A stretch of 64,000 nt of DNA from the NCBI GenBank assembly GCA_046349975.1, contig JAXMBH010000001.1:310001-374000 (forward strand), given 5' to 3'. The notes under the pieces were generated by a model that ran no database searches, was not told the origin of the DNA, and saw nothing but the letters and a program-made list of their open reading frames with translations. A program made the position numbers and the translations under genes. This document shows positions 44,418-54,276 of this stretch, piece by piece. Within the stretch, counting starts at the first letter, position 1, and each line of letters begins with the position of its first letter. Source of the stretch: JABDGM01 sp046349975 (lineage in GTDB: Bacteria; Planctomycetota; Planctomycetia; Pirellulales; Lacipirellulaceae).

Positions 44418-46532
44418 TTACGTGGTCTGCTGCTGCAAATAGTCGCGCAGCTCTGCCAACTCGCGGTCAAAGCCGCTGTTGAGAATCGGGAAGCGGCACC
44501 AAGTCTTGGGGTCGAGGTTCTCATCATCCAGGTGGAACGACGGCGCATACCGCTCCCGCTTCCACTGATTCCGGCACCACAGCCTGAAGAACCGCTCGAC
44601 CCACGCGCCAAGTCGCTCCGCGGTGTATTCGCCAAACTGCGGCCGCACAGCTTCAAAGACTTCGATCGGCAGGAGCTTGTCGCGGATCGCGGCCCGTTCG
44701 ATCGCGTCGAGCACGCGGTATGGCATCAAGTCGGCCTCGTCCGTTTGATCTTCGCACGATGGCCGCAGCTCGGCAGTCGGCCGCAATCGCGTGACGACGG
44801 CGAGTTCTGGCAGCGGGCCGATGCCGGCCGGGCCGACGGTTTCCATCCACTTCAGCCATTCAAGCAGAAACGCCTTATCGATGCCGGCGATCGGCGCGAG
44901 CCCGCCGCAGGTGTCCCCATCCATCGTCGCATAGCCGACGGCCGCCTCGCTGCGATTGCTCGTCGTGAGCAACAGGGCATTTCGCAAATTGGCGAGCAGC
45001 CAAATGCCCGGGCCGCGAGCGCGGGCTTGAATGTTCTGTAGCGCGACATCATCGCGCTGCCACGTGAGTTCGCGGCCTTCGGCCTGCGATGCGATGCGCA
45101 CGTATTCGTCGACGGTCGCATCGACATTCCACTCGATGAACTCCGCGCCGACAGCCTCCGCCACGGTCTTCGCCGAGTGCAGTGTTTCCGGGCCACTGTT
45201 GCGAGTGGATTGGTAGACGCACGTGAGCAACCGCCGTACGATGTCATCGGTTTGTTTGTCGTTGGACGGAGGCTCCGGGTTTAATTCGTTCAGCGAGCGA
45301 ATGTGCGCGAGCTTCGCGACGAGATTGGCGAAACCGAGCTCGTGCGCACCGAATTGCACGAGCAAATGAATGAGCACCGCGACGGCCGACGAATCGGCCC
45401 CGCCGCTGAGTGATACGAGGAAGCCCTGCGAGCGGCTCTTGCGAATATAATCGAATAGCGCGAGCGCGACGGTGCGAGCAAACTCTTCTTCTTTCTGGCT
45501 GTTGCCGGTTTCCCACGCCGGGTGCCCCGGGAGGTGAGAGAGCGCGAGGGCAGTGTTGTTCTTCTCTGCCGATTGCTGTTGGCTGTTTTCCAGGCACACT
45601 CCCGATATAAGTTGCCGGGCGCTTGCCGAAGTTGGCGGTTCGCGATAGGCGAACTTTGCGGAGACCATGTCTGGCGCGCTGGCCGCCGTTGAGCGCGGAG
45701 ACCCTTCTGGAAAGCTCTCGGCTCGCGCGCGGCGCGTGGCGTCGATATCGACTACGGCCGTCGTCAGCACCCAATCAGCAAACGAAAACCGTGGGCCACT
45801 GGCCAGCATCTTGCCGTTCATGCCGATCAGCGTGCCGCCATCGTAGATCGAGCGGCCAGCTTCGTTGCCGAGCAAATTCGCGTAGGCGTAACTCACACAG
45901 AATGCCCGCGAGCCTTCGAGTACGAACCGCTCGCGAATCTTTTGCTTTGCAAAGGCAAAATGGCTCGCGCTGGGATTGAGTAGGATGTCGGCTCCGCGCT
46001 GGGCGAGCCGGGCCCCGGTCCGGTCGGCAACCCAGGCGTCGCGGCAGATTTCGAAGCCGATCCGCACGCCGCCGCAGTCGAAGAGCACATCGCCGATCGG
46101 CACCTCTTTGCCGCCGATCGCCATGCGTCCAACGACGCCGGCCGGCCAGCGGCGGAACCAGCGCGGTTCGTAGTGGATGCCATCGCCGGCGAGGTGCTGC
46201 TTCACCGCGAGACCGATGAGCTCGCCATCGCACGCCAGCGCCGCCGCGTTGTAAACCGCTCCCTCATAAAACACGGGCATTCCGAAGCAGGTGATGAGGC
46301 CGCGCGTCTCCGGCACGAGGTGTTCCAGCATTTCAATCGCGGTCGACTGCACGCCGGAGGAAAAAAACATGTCTTCGCAGCCATACCCGGTGATGCACAA
46401 CTCCGGCAAGCAGAGAATGCCGACGCCAGCGTCGCGCGCAGCAGCGATGGCCGCACGAATGTGGAGTGCGTTGGAAGTCCAGGCCATTGGCGTTTGATTC
46501 ACCGTGGCGGCGCCCAGTCGAATACGATTCAT
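44418..46532 (-). CDS. nadE: Glutamine-dependent NAD+ synthetase
   Basis: Fused enzyme of 704 residues that makes NAD from deamido-NAD, glutamine and ATP. The N-terminal nitrilase-type glutaminase domain shows LPELCITGYG, a lysine near KQHLAGDGIHYEPRW and the cysteine in GFEICRDAW. The C-terminal synthetase has the ATP-binding SLSGGADSSA loop. The full eukaryote-like architecture is present. It is in tandem with cinA, another NAD-metabolism gene, across a palindromic repeat of about 90 bp. Confidence 0.95.
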   Translation of the reverse strand: MNRIRLGAATVNQTPMAWTSNALHIRAAIAAARDAGVGILCLPELCITGYGCEDMFFSSGVQSTAIEMLEHLVPETRGLITCFGMPVFYEGAVYNAAALACDGELIGLAVKQHLAGDGIHYEPRWFRRWPAGVVGRMAIGGKEVPIGDVLFDCGGVRIGFEICRDAWVADRTGARLAQRGADILLNPSASHFAFAKQKIRERFVLEGSRAFCVSYAYANLLGNEAGRSIYDGGTLIGMNGKMLASGPRFSFADWVLTTAVVDIDATRRARAESFPEGSPRSTAASAPDMVSAKFAYREPPTSASARQLISGVCLENSQQQSAEKNNTALALSHLPGHPAWETGNSQKEEEFARTVALALFDYIRKSRSQGFLVSLSGGADSSAVAVLIHLLVQFGAHELGFANLVAKLAHIRSLNELNPEPPSNDKQTDDIVRRLLTCVYQSTRNSGPETLHSAKTVAEAVGAEFIEWNVDATVDEYVRIASQAEGRELTWQRDDVALQNIQARARGPGIWLLANLRNALLLTTSNRSEAAVGYATMDGDTCGGLAPIAGIDKAFLLEWLKWMETVGPAGIGPLPELAVVTRLRPTAELRPSCEDQTDEADLMPYRVLDAIERAAIRDKLLPIEVFEAVRPQFGEYTAERLGAWVERFFRLWCRNQWKRERYAPSFHLDDENLDPKTWCRFPILNSGFDRELAELRDYLQQQTT

Positions 46533-46542
46533 GCCAGCATCC

Positions 46543-46631
46543 TATATAGCCCAGCCGTCTCAGAATTCTTCCATTCCAAACTCAAGTTGCGGTCATTTTT
46601 TGCACCGAGCCGCGGTCGGCTCGGCTATATA
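46543..46631. repeat. TATATAGCCCAGCCG inverted repeat
   Basis: Arms 46543-46557 and 46617-46631 (CGGCTCGGCTATATA) frame the gap between nadE and cinA; the right arm contains the TAG stop of cinA. Confidence 0.8.
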
Positions 46632-47860
46632 TTCTCGCGATTCAAGAGCGCCAGGCGAACCACGTTGAGCGCGCGTTTCGCGGCCAGCGGTTTGACGATG
46701 GCGGGGTGACTCGCAAAAGGAAACGCTTTAACACGCACGTTGTTGCCCGTCGCGAGTGCGACCTGTAACGCGCCGTCGCTACTGGCGGGAAACGCGGCGA
46801 TGCCGAGGCCGTACGTTGCGCCCGTGGCGCGCGCGACCGCCAGCGCCATGGCGGAAGCGGTCTCCGCGCTCGAAGCGGCTTCGTTGGTGATGCTTACGTT
46901 CAACAGCGCTCGCAGCAGCGTGGCATCGCGAACGATCACGCCGCCGCGAAAATGGTTGTCGCTCGACGTCGCTTCGGCCAGCCACTTCGAGATCAGGCCC
47001 TCCGTCGCCCATTCGGCAACGGCAAGCGAGCGGTGGCGCTCGCCCAGCAACCGCACGACGGCGTGTTCCAGTTCGTCATCTTCTTCACCGAACACCAGCC
47101 CGCCAAGCAGCTGATAGATTTCGGCTGCGGTCGGTTCCATGAGCTCGCGGCACGCCACTTCATTCGGACCGCTCGCCGTGATGCGCAGCGTGATCGTCGC
47201 GGCATGCACGGTGATGCCGACGAGCGGCTCGCGTTTGCGGCGGATCATATCGGGCAGCATCGCTTCCAGGTCGCTCTCGCCGACGCCGAAACACTTGATC
47301 CGCCGGTGGCAGATCACACGCGGTTCGGGCTGCATGGCGAGTAGCGCCGGCCGCACGGTCTGAGACCACATCGTGAACATTTCCGCCGGCACGCCCGGCA
47401 ATGCGAATACGCGACACGGCGCACGGCCGAGACGCGGCACGTCGAGGTCGATGCCAGGGGCCGTGCCTTCTGGGTTGTTGACGACGCGGCTGCCACGCGG
47501 GAATTGTGCCTGCAGCCGGTTCCGCTCGGGCATGGCTCGCTTGCGGCGGGCGAATAAGCCTTCGATGTGAGCCAGGGCGGCAGCGTCTTCCACCAGCTCA
47601 ACGCCGGCTGCGGCTGCGATGGCGTCGCGCGTGAGGTCGTCGGCCGTGGGGCCGAGGCCGCCCGTGGCGATGACGACATCTGCCCGATCGATTGCAGTCC
47701 GAAACACGGCCACGTTGGCATCCAGATCATCTGCCACGGTCGTGTGGTACATCACGCCGATGCCGAGTTCACCAAGGCGTTGGCTCAGCCATTGGCTATT
47801 GGTGTCCAGACGCTGGCCCGTAGTAAGCTCGTCGCCGATGGAAATTACTTCTGCACGCAT
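46625..47860 (-). CDS. cinA: CinA-family protein with degenerate PncC domain
   Basis: A 411-residue CinA. The N-terminal MoCF-like domain is well kept: ISIGDELTTGQ (7-16), TNSQWL, ATGGLGPTADD (65-75) and ALPGVPAEM. This domain hydrolyses ADP-ribose-type compounds in characterised homologues. In the C-terminal nicotinamide-nucleotide amidase domain the usual TAESCTGGL reads VAEWATEGL (281-289), so the nucleophilic serine position holds W284. Deamidase activity is therefore doubtful. The final stop codon lies in a repeat arm. Confidence 0.9.
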   Translation of the reverse strand: MRAEVISIGDELTTGQRLDTNSQWLSQRLGELGIGVMYHTTVADDLDANVAVFRTAIDRADVVIATGGLGPTADDLTRDAIAAAAGVELVEDAAALAHIEGLFARRKRAMPERNRLQAQFPRGSRVVNNPEGTAPGIDLDVPRLGRAPCRVFALPGVPAEMFTMWSQTVRPALLAMQPEPRVICHRRIKCFGVGESDLEAMLPDMIRRKREPLVGITVHAATITLRITASGPNEVACRELMEPTAAEIYQLLGGLVFGEEDDELEHAVVRLLGERHRSLAVAEWATEGLISKWLAEATSSDNHFRGGVIVRDATLLRALLNVSITNEAASSAETASAMALAVARATGATYGLGIAAFPASSDGALQVALATGNNVRVKAFPFASHPAIVKPLAAKRALNVVRLALLNRENI

Positions 47861-47916
47861 GCGGGATAAGTTAGCGGTGTCTGAAGGGCAGCATTAGGAA
47901 GTGGTTGCGCTTTCGT

Positions 47917-48154
47917 GGGGTGGCTGGGGTCGAGCCACAGGCGAGCCCCCAGTGCGCTCCGTCAACTGCCGCTTCGCCTGGGGACAAACACTACAACCCT
48001 TCGGGGGTGGCTGGGGTCGAGCCGCAGGCGAGCCCCCAGTGCGCTCCGTCAACCGCCGCTTTGCCTGGGGACAAACACTACAACCCTTCGGTGAGCGTCC
48101 CGTCGCGTGGCGGTTCACTGGGGGTTCGCTCGCGCTCGGCCCCCAGCCACCCCA
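47917..48154. repeat. Compound palindrome with a tandem 87-bp duplication
   Basis: Two direct 87-bp copies, 47917-48003 and 48004-48090, differ at only a few positions; each begins with the left arm GGGGTGGCTGGGGTCGAGCC. A single right arm follows at 48117-48154. The 444-bp gap to 48305 has no gene. Confidence 0.9.
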
Positions 48155-48304
48155 TGCCAGCGTTGCGTTGGCTAGTTCCAGCCGTTCCTGCCATTCTCGC
48201 TGGCCGGGCTCGGGCCGCCCAGGGGTGGACAGGACGTGTACAATGGACGGGTACGGGGAACGCTCCCGGCGGAACTCGTGGCCGCGATCCGGGTTAGAAC
48301 AGAT

Positions 48305-49309
48305 ATGGAAAAGCACATTCGACGGGTTTGGCTAACAGTATTCGCGCTGGCGACTGTCTTCACGATAGCCGTACCGACACGTCTCGCCCCCCAACTTTGG
48401 GCTCAGGATTCCCGCGGTTCCAGCCGCGATGGTGAAAGCCGAGACGATCGCCGCGAGCGATACCGGCGCTATATGGAAAGCCGCGGCGAGGGCGGCGGCG
48501 AGCGCAGTAGCGATCGAGGCAGCGACCGCGGTCGCGATTGGCGTGGTCGTGGCGACGACTCAAGTCGCGACAGCCGCAGCAGTGGGTCTTCGAGCGGATC
48601 TTCCAGCAGCTCACGTGGGTCATCGACGCCGAGTTCGTCTTCGTCCGGGTCCACCTCCAGCAGCTCAGAGTCGAAGCCGGCGGCGAGCCCATCGTCGTCG
48701 ACCTCAACCAGCGCGAGCGGCAGCATGAGCATGACCGACTACGCCAAGGGACTGGTGAAACAATACGACAAGAACGGCGACATGATGCTGCAGCCGGAAG
48801 AGCGCAAAGAGCTGCGTGGCCGGGCGGCGGAAGCGGATCTTAATAAAGACGGCACGATTACGATCGATGAACTGGTGGCACATTTGTCGTCGAATGCACC
48901 GTCATCGAGTTCGTCGACCCCTTCCAGCAGCACGCCGAATAGCGGCACGTCCGGATCGAGTACGGGTAGTTCGAGCTCGTCTGGAAGTTCGAGTGATTCA
49001 AAGAACAACGAAAGTCATTCCAAGGCCGATGCCGAGCTGGCAAAGCGAGTCTTTGTCGGCACCGTTTTTGGAAAGGGCGCCGATGGCAAGGATGGCGAGA
49101 AGCGGAAATCGTATCGGTTCTCGAAGGTCACCGATCGCATGCCGGCGAACTTGCCGAGCTGGTTCAAATCGAAAGACAAGAACGGCAACGGACAGGTCGA
49201 GATGAGCGAATACAACAGCTCCTGGTCGAAGAGCTCCGCCGAAGAGTTTCGCCGTTACGACGCCAATGATGACGGCGTGATCACGCCCAAAGAAGCGGCG
49301 GGCAAGTAG
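48305..49309 (+). CDS. Secreted EF-hand protein with Ser-rich linkers
   Basis: A 334-residue exported protein. The signal peptide ends near LWAQD. Then comes an Arg/Asp/Gly-rich stretch and a long poly-Ser linker. Two EF-hand-like loops (YDKNGDMMLQPEE and DLNKDGTITIDE) are followed by a second Ser-rich linker and two more loops (KDKNGNGQVEMSE, YDANDDGVITPKE). Calcium-dependent folding or matrix interaction is likely. Planctomycetes carry many such proteins. ATG 48305 is the signal-peptide start. Confidence 0.8.
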   Translation: MEKHIRRVWLTVFALATVFTIAVPTRLAPQLWAQDSRGSSRDGESRDDRRERYRRYMESRGEGGGERSSDRGSDRGRDWRGRGDDSSRDSRSSGSSSGSSSSSRGSSTPSSSSSGSTSSSSESKPAASPSSSTSTSASGSMSMTDYAKGLVKQYDKNGDMMLQPEERKELRGRAAEADLNKDGTITIDELVAHLSSNAPSSSSSTPSSSTPNSGTSGSSTGSSSSSGSSSDSKNNESHSKADAELAKRVFVGTVFGKGADGKDGEKRKSYRFSKVTDRMPANLPSWFKSKDKNGNGQVEMSEYNSSWSKSSAEEFRRYDANDDGVITPKEAAGK

Positions 49310-49385
49310 TAGGCCTGACCGATAGCCGGACCGCCACGCGGCTGGACGAGGCGGACGGTGCCGATACTCGCGTAGAACTGAACGT

Positions 49386-49435
49386 TAGCCGGACCGCCAC
49401 GCGGTCCGGAACCGGCGAGCATGGCTCGCCGGCTA
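49386..49435. repeat. Double-hairpin AGCCGGACCGC element, second copy
   Basis: Same two hairpins as 44325-44380. A third, decayed left half (AGCCGGACCGCCACGCGG) lies at 49323-49340, between convergent genes. Confidence 0.8.
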
Positions 49436-49461
49436 CTGGCAACGCCGATGCCGATCTCAAC

Positions 49462-52400
49462 CTAATCCCTGCCGCGGCCGCCGCGGTCACCGCGATCGCC
49501 CCCGTCGCGTCCCCGGCCACCAGAGTCGGGGCCGCCCGGGCCGCCGCCACGGAAGAACCGGCTGCGATCGAAACCGCCGCGATCACCGCCACCGCCGGCC
49601 TCGCCCTGCATCCGCCGCATTTCTTGCATCATGTCGAAGTTGCGGCGCATCGCTCGCCGCATCCGCTCTTCTGGCGAGTCCTCATCGTTGTTGTTGCTTG
49701 CCGTGACGGCCGTGGGCGCCACCGGCGGGTTTGTGCTTGAGCCGGTCGTCGTCGCCTTAACGTTCGGCAGGATCGAACTCAACGCTTTCTGCACGGCCGA
49801 TGAATTCGTGTGTTTGAGCGACACGACCCGCGTCGTCTCTGGCGAATCGCCAACCGCGTGATCGAGATCAGTGACCAGGGCCTTCACGTCTTCAAACAGG
49901 GCGTCTGGAGCACGCACAATTAACGCATTGTTGCGCGCGTCGACAGCGATCGACATCTTTTGAATTTGCTGATCCGGCGCGCTACCGCCGCGGATCATTT
50001 TCATCATGTCCTGGGGACTCATGACGCCCGCGGCGCCAGCCATGCGGTCTTGGAAGACCTGCTGTACGATCGTCGCGATCTCGGAGGCGGTGGCATTGTA
50101 GACGGGAATGGTTCGCGGCTGGGCCTCGGCCTCGACGTCTTCCGGACCACTGCGTTGATCCAGCACTTTGAGCAATTGTTCGACCGTGTCGAGATCGGCC
50201 GATTTTGCATGCACGATCAGCGCGTTAAGCCGCGAGTCGGGCACGATATCGACGGCGCCCGAGGTGAAGCCGCCACCACTGCCGCCGCCGCCGAGCAAGA
50301 GGTCGCCCATCAGGCCGCCGCCAAGGTTGCCCAGCGCGTTGCTGGCCATATCGCCGATGATGCCTTTGTCCTTGCCGCCGGTGTTGCCACCGAAGATGGC
50401 CGAGAGGACTTCGGCGACCGTCGTGGCCTTCGAGTATTTCAGATAGTACACTGCGAACTCACGGCCAGAGCTGGCGTTGTGACCAGCGACGGTCGACAGC
50501 AGGTCTTCGAGCTCGTCGAGCGCTTCTAAGTCATCGGAGGCGATCAGTGTTCCGCCCGGACCGGGGGCGACGATGACCGGCGAACCGGGCTGCGAGCCTG
50601 TGACGGTATTGGGCTTGGACAGCGGTGAGGCCGTGCGTTGCGTGGTGTTGTTAGCCGTTGGCGCTGTCGAATCTGCGGCGGCCGTGGTCGCGCCGGCGAC
50701 AAGATGGAAGACGTTTGAAAACGCTTCGTCCTCGTGCGAAGCATCGGCAGCACGATCTAGTGTGGGACTGGTTTGCGTTTGGTTGTCGCCAGCTTTGGTG
50801 CTATCTGGCGTGGCGGCAGGTTGTTCAGCCGGTGCGGCCTGCTTGGCGGCTCGTTCGCGCAGGAGCGATTGCCAAATTTCCTGCAGCTGGTCAGGCGAGT
50901 CGGCGGGAGCCGCAGCCGACGGAGCCGCTGTTTCCACGCCGGCAGACGGCCCTGTGCCGTTCTGCTGTGTCTCGCTCGGGCGGAAGCTCGGGATGCCGTT
51001 CGTGGAGCTGGGCGATACGATGCGAATGCGGTTCTGGCGGACACTCGGCCAGATTTGCTCGATCTGCGAAATCGCCGACCGAGCCGCAGCCCCCGAGAGC
51101 GGCAGCAAACGAACATGCTGCCTGTTGGTCATGCCGCCGCTTTCGTCCTCGGTTTCGCCAAGCTTGTGCAGCAGGTCGCGGATTTGAGCAACCTGGGCCG
51201 ACGTGCCACGGACCATCAGGCTGCGCGTGGTGATATCGGCATCGACACGCGGCGCCTTCGGATCGGGCTGATCTCCCTGGCTGCCAAAGAGTTTGTTGAT
51301 CGCCAGCACGGCCACCTGGGCATCGACGTTCGACAGGCTGATGACGTCGACCTGCTTGGCTTCTTTTTGCATTTGGTCGATCGTCGCGCGGATCGTGGCC
51401 TGTTGCGGCGGCGTCGCAAATGCGAGGATCCGACCAGAGTCCTTATCCGCGGTGAGCACGATTGTGGGATCGTGCAGCATCGTTTGCAACATCTTCACCA
51501 CCGCTTCGGGATCGGCGGTGGTGACGGAGTAAACTTCCAGTTGCGGCGCGCCGTTGATGCCACGGGCCGCTTCCGGAATGTCAATCAGCCGCAGTACTTC
51601 CTGCAATCTCGCGGCCTGTTGGGCCGTGCCGCGAACGAGCAGCTTTTCGCCGGTCGCGCTCTTGGTGATTTGGACCGAATTGTCTGGCGAGCTGAACGCT
51701 TCGGCGGGGATGCCGAGCATCTGGCGGATCGTCGGCATGGCCGCTTCAAACGTGATGTACTTGAGCGCGAACTCGCGCATGCCCGCCGTCCCCCGCTCCG
51801 GTTGTTCGACGGCGTTGATGACCGAGCGAATCGTACGCAGGCGGCCTCCGGTTTCGGTGACCTGCACCTGGCGAGCTTGCGGCAGCACGATTGCCTTGCC
51901 TTGCGGACCGAGCAGCGGCTGAATTTCCGCAGCTGCCTGTTCGGGAGTCATGTTCCAGACGGGGAAAAGAACCCGAATTAGTTCGTATTCGCCACGCTGA
52001 TCGAGCTCTTCGAGCGGCACATCGGGTACTAGATTCGGCGGGATGCCGTCTTCGAGATTCACGACGACGAGCATCTTCCCGTGACGGACCAACGTGAAGC
52101 CCTTGGTGAGCAGCACGCCGTTGAGCACGTCCAGCGCTTCGGTGGCCGTGTAGGTGCGCGAGTCGGCATAGTTGAACGTGCCCGGCGGGGGCGACTCCAT
52201 CAGCAGCGAGAGGCCGGCCTGCTGGGAGAACCAATCAAGCACTTCCTGCCAGGGTTGGTAGCGGAAGCTGAAAGTAAACTTGGCGTTGGGATCCGGGCTA
52301 TTGGTCGACAAACTCGCGGCAGGCGGGTTGGCTGGAGTGGCCGTTGTCGGTGTGACCGGCGGAGCGGTGATCGGTTTCGTGGTTGGGCCGGCGGGCTTCG

Positions 52401-52653
52401 CTTCAGCATTGGTCGCCGGAGCGGGGGCTGGCACCGGCGCCGCTGCAGGTTTTGCAGGGGTCTGATCCGCTGCGGCGAGCGGCTTGGCGTCGGTGGTCGC
52501 CGCAGGCTTCGTTTCGGCTGGCGATGCCGCACTCGACGCCTTGGCCGCCTCTTCAGCCAAAATCAGCCCCGGCGAGGCCGCCAGAACTGCAGCGCATAGA
52601 GCACCGCACAGTAGCCGACGGAGATCACGTAAACTGCGATACACTAACGACAT
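49462..52653 (-). CDS. Multi-secretin-N-domain protein without a secretin barrel
   Basis: A 1063-residue exported protein with a signal peptide (LLCGALCAAVLAASPGLILAE). After a Pro/Ala/Thr linker it has an STN-like domain (FSFRYQPWQEVLDWFSQQ) and several secretin N-type domains with the alternating NALIV pattern (for example LNALIVHAKSADLDTVEQLL and NNALIVRAPDALFEDVKALV). I see no C-terminal beta-barrel secretin module. The end is instead an Arg/Gly/Asp-rich disordered tail of about 50 residues. It may be an inner ring or scaffold for a secretion or pilus system. A HEAT-like gene lies upstream on the same strand. Confidence 0.85.
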   Translation of the reverse strand: MSLVYRSLRDLRRLLCGALCAAVLAASPGLILAEEAAKASSAASPAETKPAATTDAKPLAAADQTPAKPAAAPVPAPAPATNAEAKPAGPTTKPITAPPVTPTTATPANPPAASLSTNSPDPNAKFTFSFRYQPWQEVLDWFSQQAGLSLLMESPPPGTFNYADSRTYTATEALDVLNGVLLTKGFTLVRHGKMLVVVNLEDGIPPNLVPDVPLEELDQRGEYELIRVLFPVWNMTPEQAAAEIQPLLGPQGKAIVLPQARQVQVTETGGRLRTIRSVINAVEQPERGTAGMREFALKYITFEAAMPTIRQMLGIPAEAFSSPDNSVQITKSATGEKLLVRGTAQQAARLQEVLRLIDIPEAARGINGAPQLEVYSVTTADPEAVVKMLQTMLHDPTIVLTADKDSGRILAFATPPQQATIRATIDQMQKEAKQVDVISLSNVDAQVAVLAINKLFGSQGDQPDPKAPRVDADITTRSLMVRGTSAQVAQIRDLLHKLGETEDESGGMTNRQHVRLLPLSGAAARSAISQIEQIWPSVRQNRIRIVSPSSTNGIPSFRPSETQQNGTGPSAGVETAAPSAAAPADSPDQLQEIWQSLLRERAAKQAAPAEQPAATPDSTKAGDNQTQTSPTLDRAADASHEDEAFSNVFHLVAGATTAAADSTAPTANNTTQRTASPLSKPNTVTGSQPGSPVIVAPGPGGTLIASDDLEALDELEDLLSTVAGHNASSGREFAVYYLKYSKATTVAEVLSAIFGGNTGGKDKGIIGDMASNALGNLGGGLMGDLLLGGGGSGGGFTSGAVDIVPDSRLNALIVHAKSADLDTVEQLLKVLDQRSGPEDVEAEAQPRTIPVYNATASEIATIVQQVFQDRMAGAAGVMSPQDMMKMIRGGSAPDQQIQKMSIAVDARNNALIVRAPDALFEDVKALVTDLDHAVGDSPETTRVVSLKHTNSSAVQKALSSILPNVKATTTGSSTNPPVAPTAVTASNNNDEDSPEERMRRAMRRNFDMMQEMRRMQGEAGGGGDRGGFDRSRFFRGGGPGGPDSGGRGRDGGDRGDRGGRGRD

Positions 52654-52911
52654 AGAGTCCGACTCCAGCGAGCGCGGGGCGGTCGGGCGGGCGGCCTTAG
52701 CCGAGGGGAAAAGCGGCGACGCCCCACCATTCCATACTAACCAGCGGGCGACGTGAAAACCATGCAAGTCGCCCCACGTCCGGCCCAGCACGCACCCCTT
52801 TTTAAACCCCACAAACCCTTTGGGAGGTCGTGATTTAGGGAAAATCGAGGAAGTTCGACCATTGGCGCTGCTCCCGGACCGCTGGCGACGGGGCTTGCAT
52901 CGGCCCTGGGA

Positions 52912-54222
52912 TTATTCGTCAGGAGCGCTGGGCAATTGGGGCCCGGGTACATTGAGCGGTAGTTTTGCCGGAGTCGCCGCCGAAGGATTCGCAGCGGCTG
53001 CCGCAAGTTCCGACTTGTGCTCCTCACGCCATTTTCGCCATTTTGCGATCGATTCGGCCCGCTGGGCATCGGTGTCGCGATACATGGTTTGGAGCTGGTA
53101 AGTGCCTGGCTGGGCAGGCTTTACGTTTGTGTAACCGTAATCGGCAGGCTGCTGGTCAGTGAGCTTTAGAACCATGCAGAGACCGACGTCACGGACCTGG
53201 ACGACGGCCTGGGCCTGCCCCGGGATCTGAGTTTGCAGTGGCAAGCAGACCGTGGTGTCGTCGAGCAATGGTTCGAGCTTGGCGACGTGCTCGCGACCGC
53301 CGAGTTGGCCGACGATCATTGCTCCCACGACTTTGGTAAGAGGTTGCACGCGCAGGTACTCCGGCCCGCCGGAACACACTTGCAGAGCGAGCGGCAGCGC
53401 TTCCTTGAGACCAATCGTGGCGATTATGCTCATCCGCTGACGGAGGATGTCGTCGTTCTTGTTAGGGCATTGAAGCAGCCAACTGACAGCCAGCTTTCGC
53501 ACCGCAGTTTGCGAGTTGTCCTTGAGGCTTTGGCTGATCGGCGGGCGGGTAATGATCGATTCGAGGAACTGGGCCGACTGATCCGAGACGTTCATCTCGG
53601 TGCGCGAACCGAGAAATAAGAGTGCCGCACAACTGCCGAGCGGTGGAAATTGCGATCGATCGGGTTGGCCTGGCTGCCACTGTGCGATGCGCAGTAAGCG
53701 GGCTTCCCAAAGATCCTCCGGAGCGTGTTTCGAACCGCCAAAAACAGCCGCGATGAGCGCGCCCTCCTGCCGTTGCATGTCGACAAAGAGCGACCGGGCC
53801 GAGGCGTCGTTTCCGACAAGCGCTTGAAACTCTTCCCAGCCAGGTAGCGAGAGCTTCTTGCGGCCATCCGTGTCGGCGGCGAATGCATCGAGGCGGCGGC
53901 GGAATTCACTGCGGTCGATCATGGCCACGAGTCGGCGGGCAGCGGCACGTGTTTCGGGATCGGGGCCGTGCGAGAGTTCGAGGAGGGCTTCGCGGGCGAG
54001 CATGCCGGCGGCAAGAAGTTGGGCCCCGGCGTTTTGGCGCACGGAATAGGAGTCGTGGCCGAGCTCGCGGATCCAGCGATCAATGTCGGCGGTTGTAGCG
54101 CGGGATTTCGGCGACGCGGCAGGCGGCTCTTCGGCTCCAGGGACGTCGGAAGTTTGCGCTATGGCCGGCAAAACAAAGGTGGCAAATGTGGCGAAGACCG
54201 AGCCAATAGCAAGCCCGCGCAT
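52912..54222 (-). CDS. Exported HEAT-like repeat protein
   Basis: A 436-residue exported protein (signal LAIGSVFATFATFVLPAIAQ). The body is helical with HEAT-like stretches (IRELGHDSYSVRQNAGAQLL, AREALLELSHGPDPETRAAARRL), and the C-terminus carries a Lys/Ala/Pro-rich tail. The conserved pattern is common in planctomycetes, but the function is not known. It probably forms an operon with the downstream secretin-N gene. ATG 54222 is chosen over the track's longer frame. Confidence 0.75.
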   Translation of the reverse strand: MRGLAIGSVFATFATFVLPAIAQTSDVPGAEEPPAASPKSRATTADIDRWIRELGHDSYSVRQNAGAQLLAAGMLAREALLELSHGPDPETRAAARRLVAMIDRSEFRRRLDAFAADTDGRKKLSLPGWEEFQALVGNDASARSLFVDMQRQEGALIAAVFGGSKHAPEDLWEARLLRIAQWQPGQPDRSQFPPLGSCAALLFLGSRTEMNVSDQSAQFLESIITRPPISQSLKDNSQTAVRKLAVSWLLQCPNKNDDILRQRMSIIATIGLKEALPLALQVCSGGPEYLRVQPLTKVVGAMIVGQLGGREHVAKLEPLLDDTTVCLPLQTQIPGQAQAVVQVRDVGLCMVLKLTDQQPADYGYTNVKPAQPGTYQLQTMYRDTDAQRAESIAKWRKWREEHKSELAAAAANPSAATPAKLPLNVPGPQLPSAPDE

Positions 54223-54276
54223 GGCGTCGATGAGGCGCGACCTGCAGGCGGCGGCGATGTGGCAGACGGCTTGCAC

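Noticed and set aside
47894..48335. Several 130-145 residue frames on both strands
   Set aside because: Made by the tandem 87-bp palindromic duplication; their sequence is repetitive because the DNA is.
50773..51981. 402-residue plus-strand frame
   Set aside because: Antisense of the secretin-N gene; no protein features.
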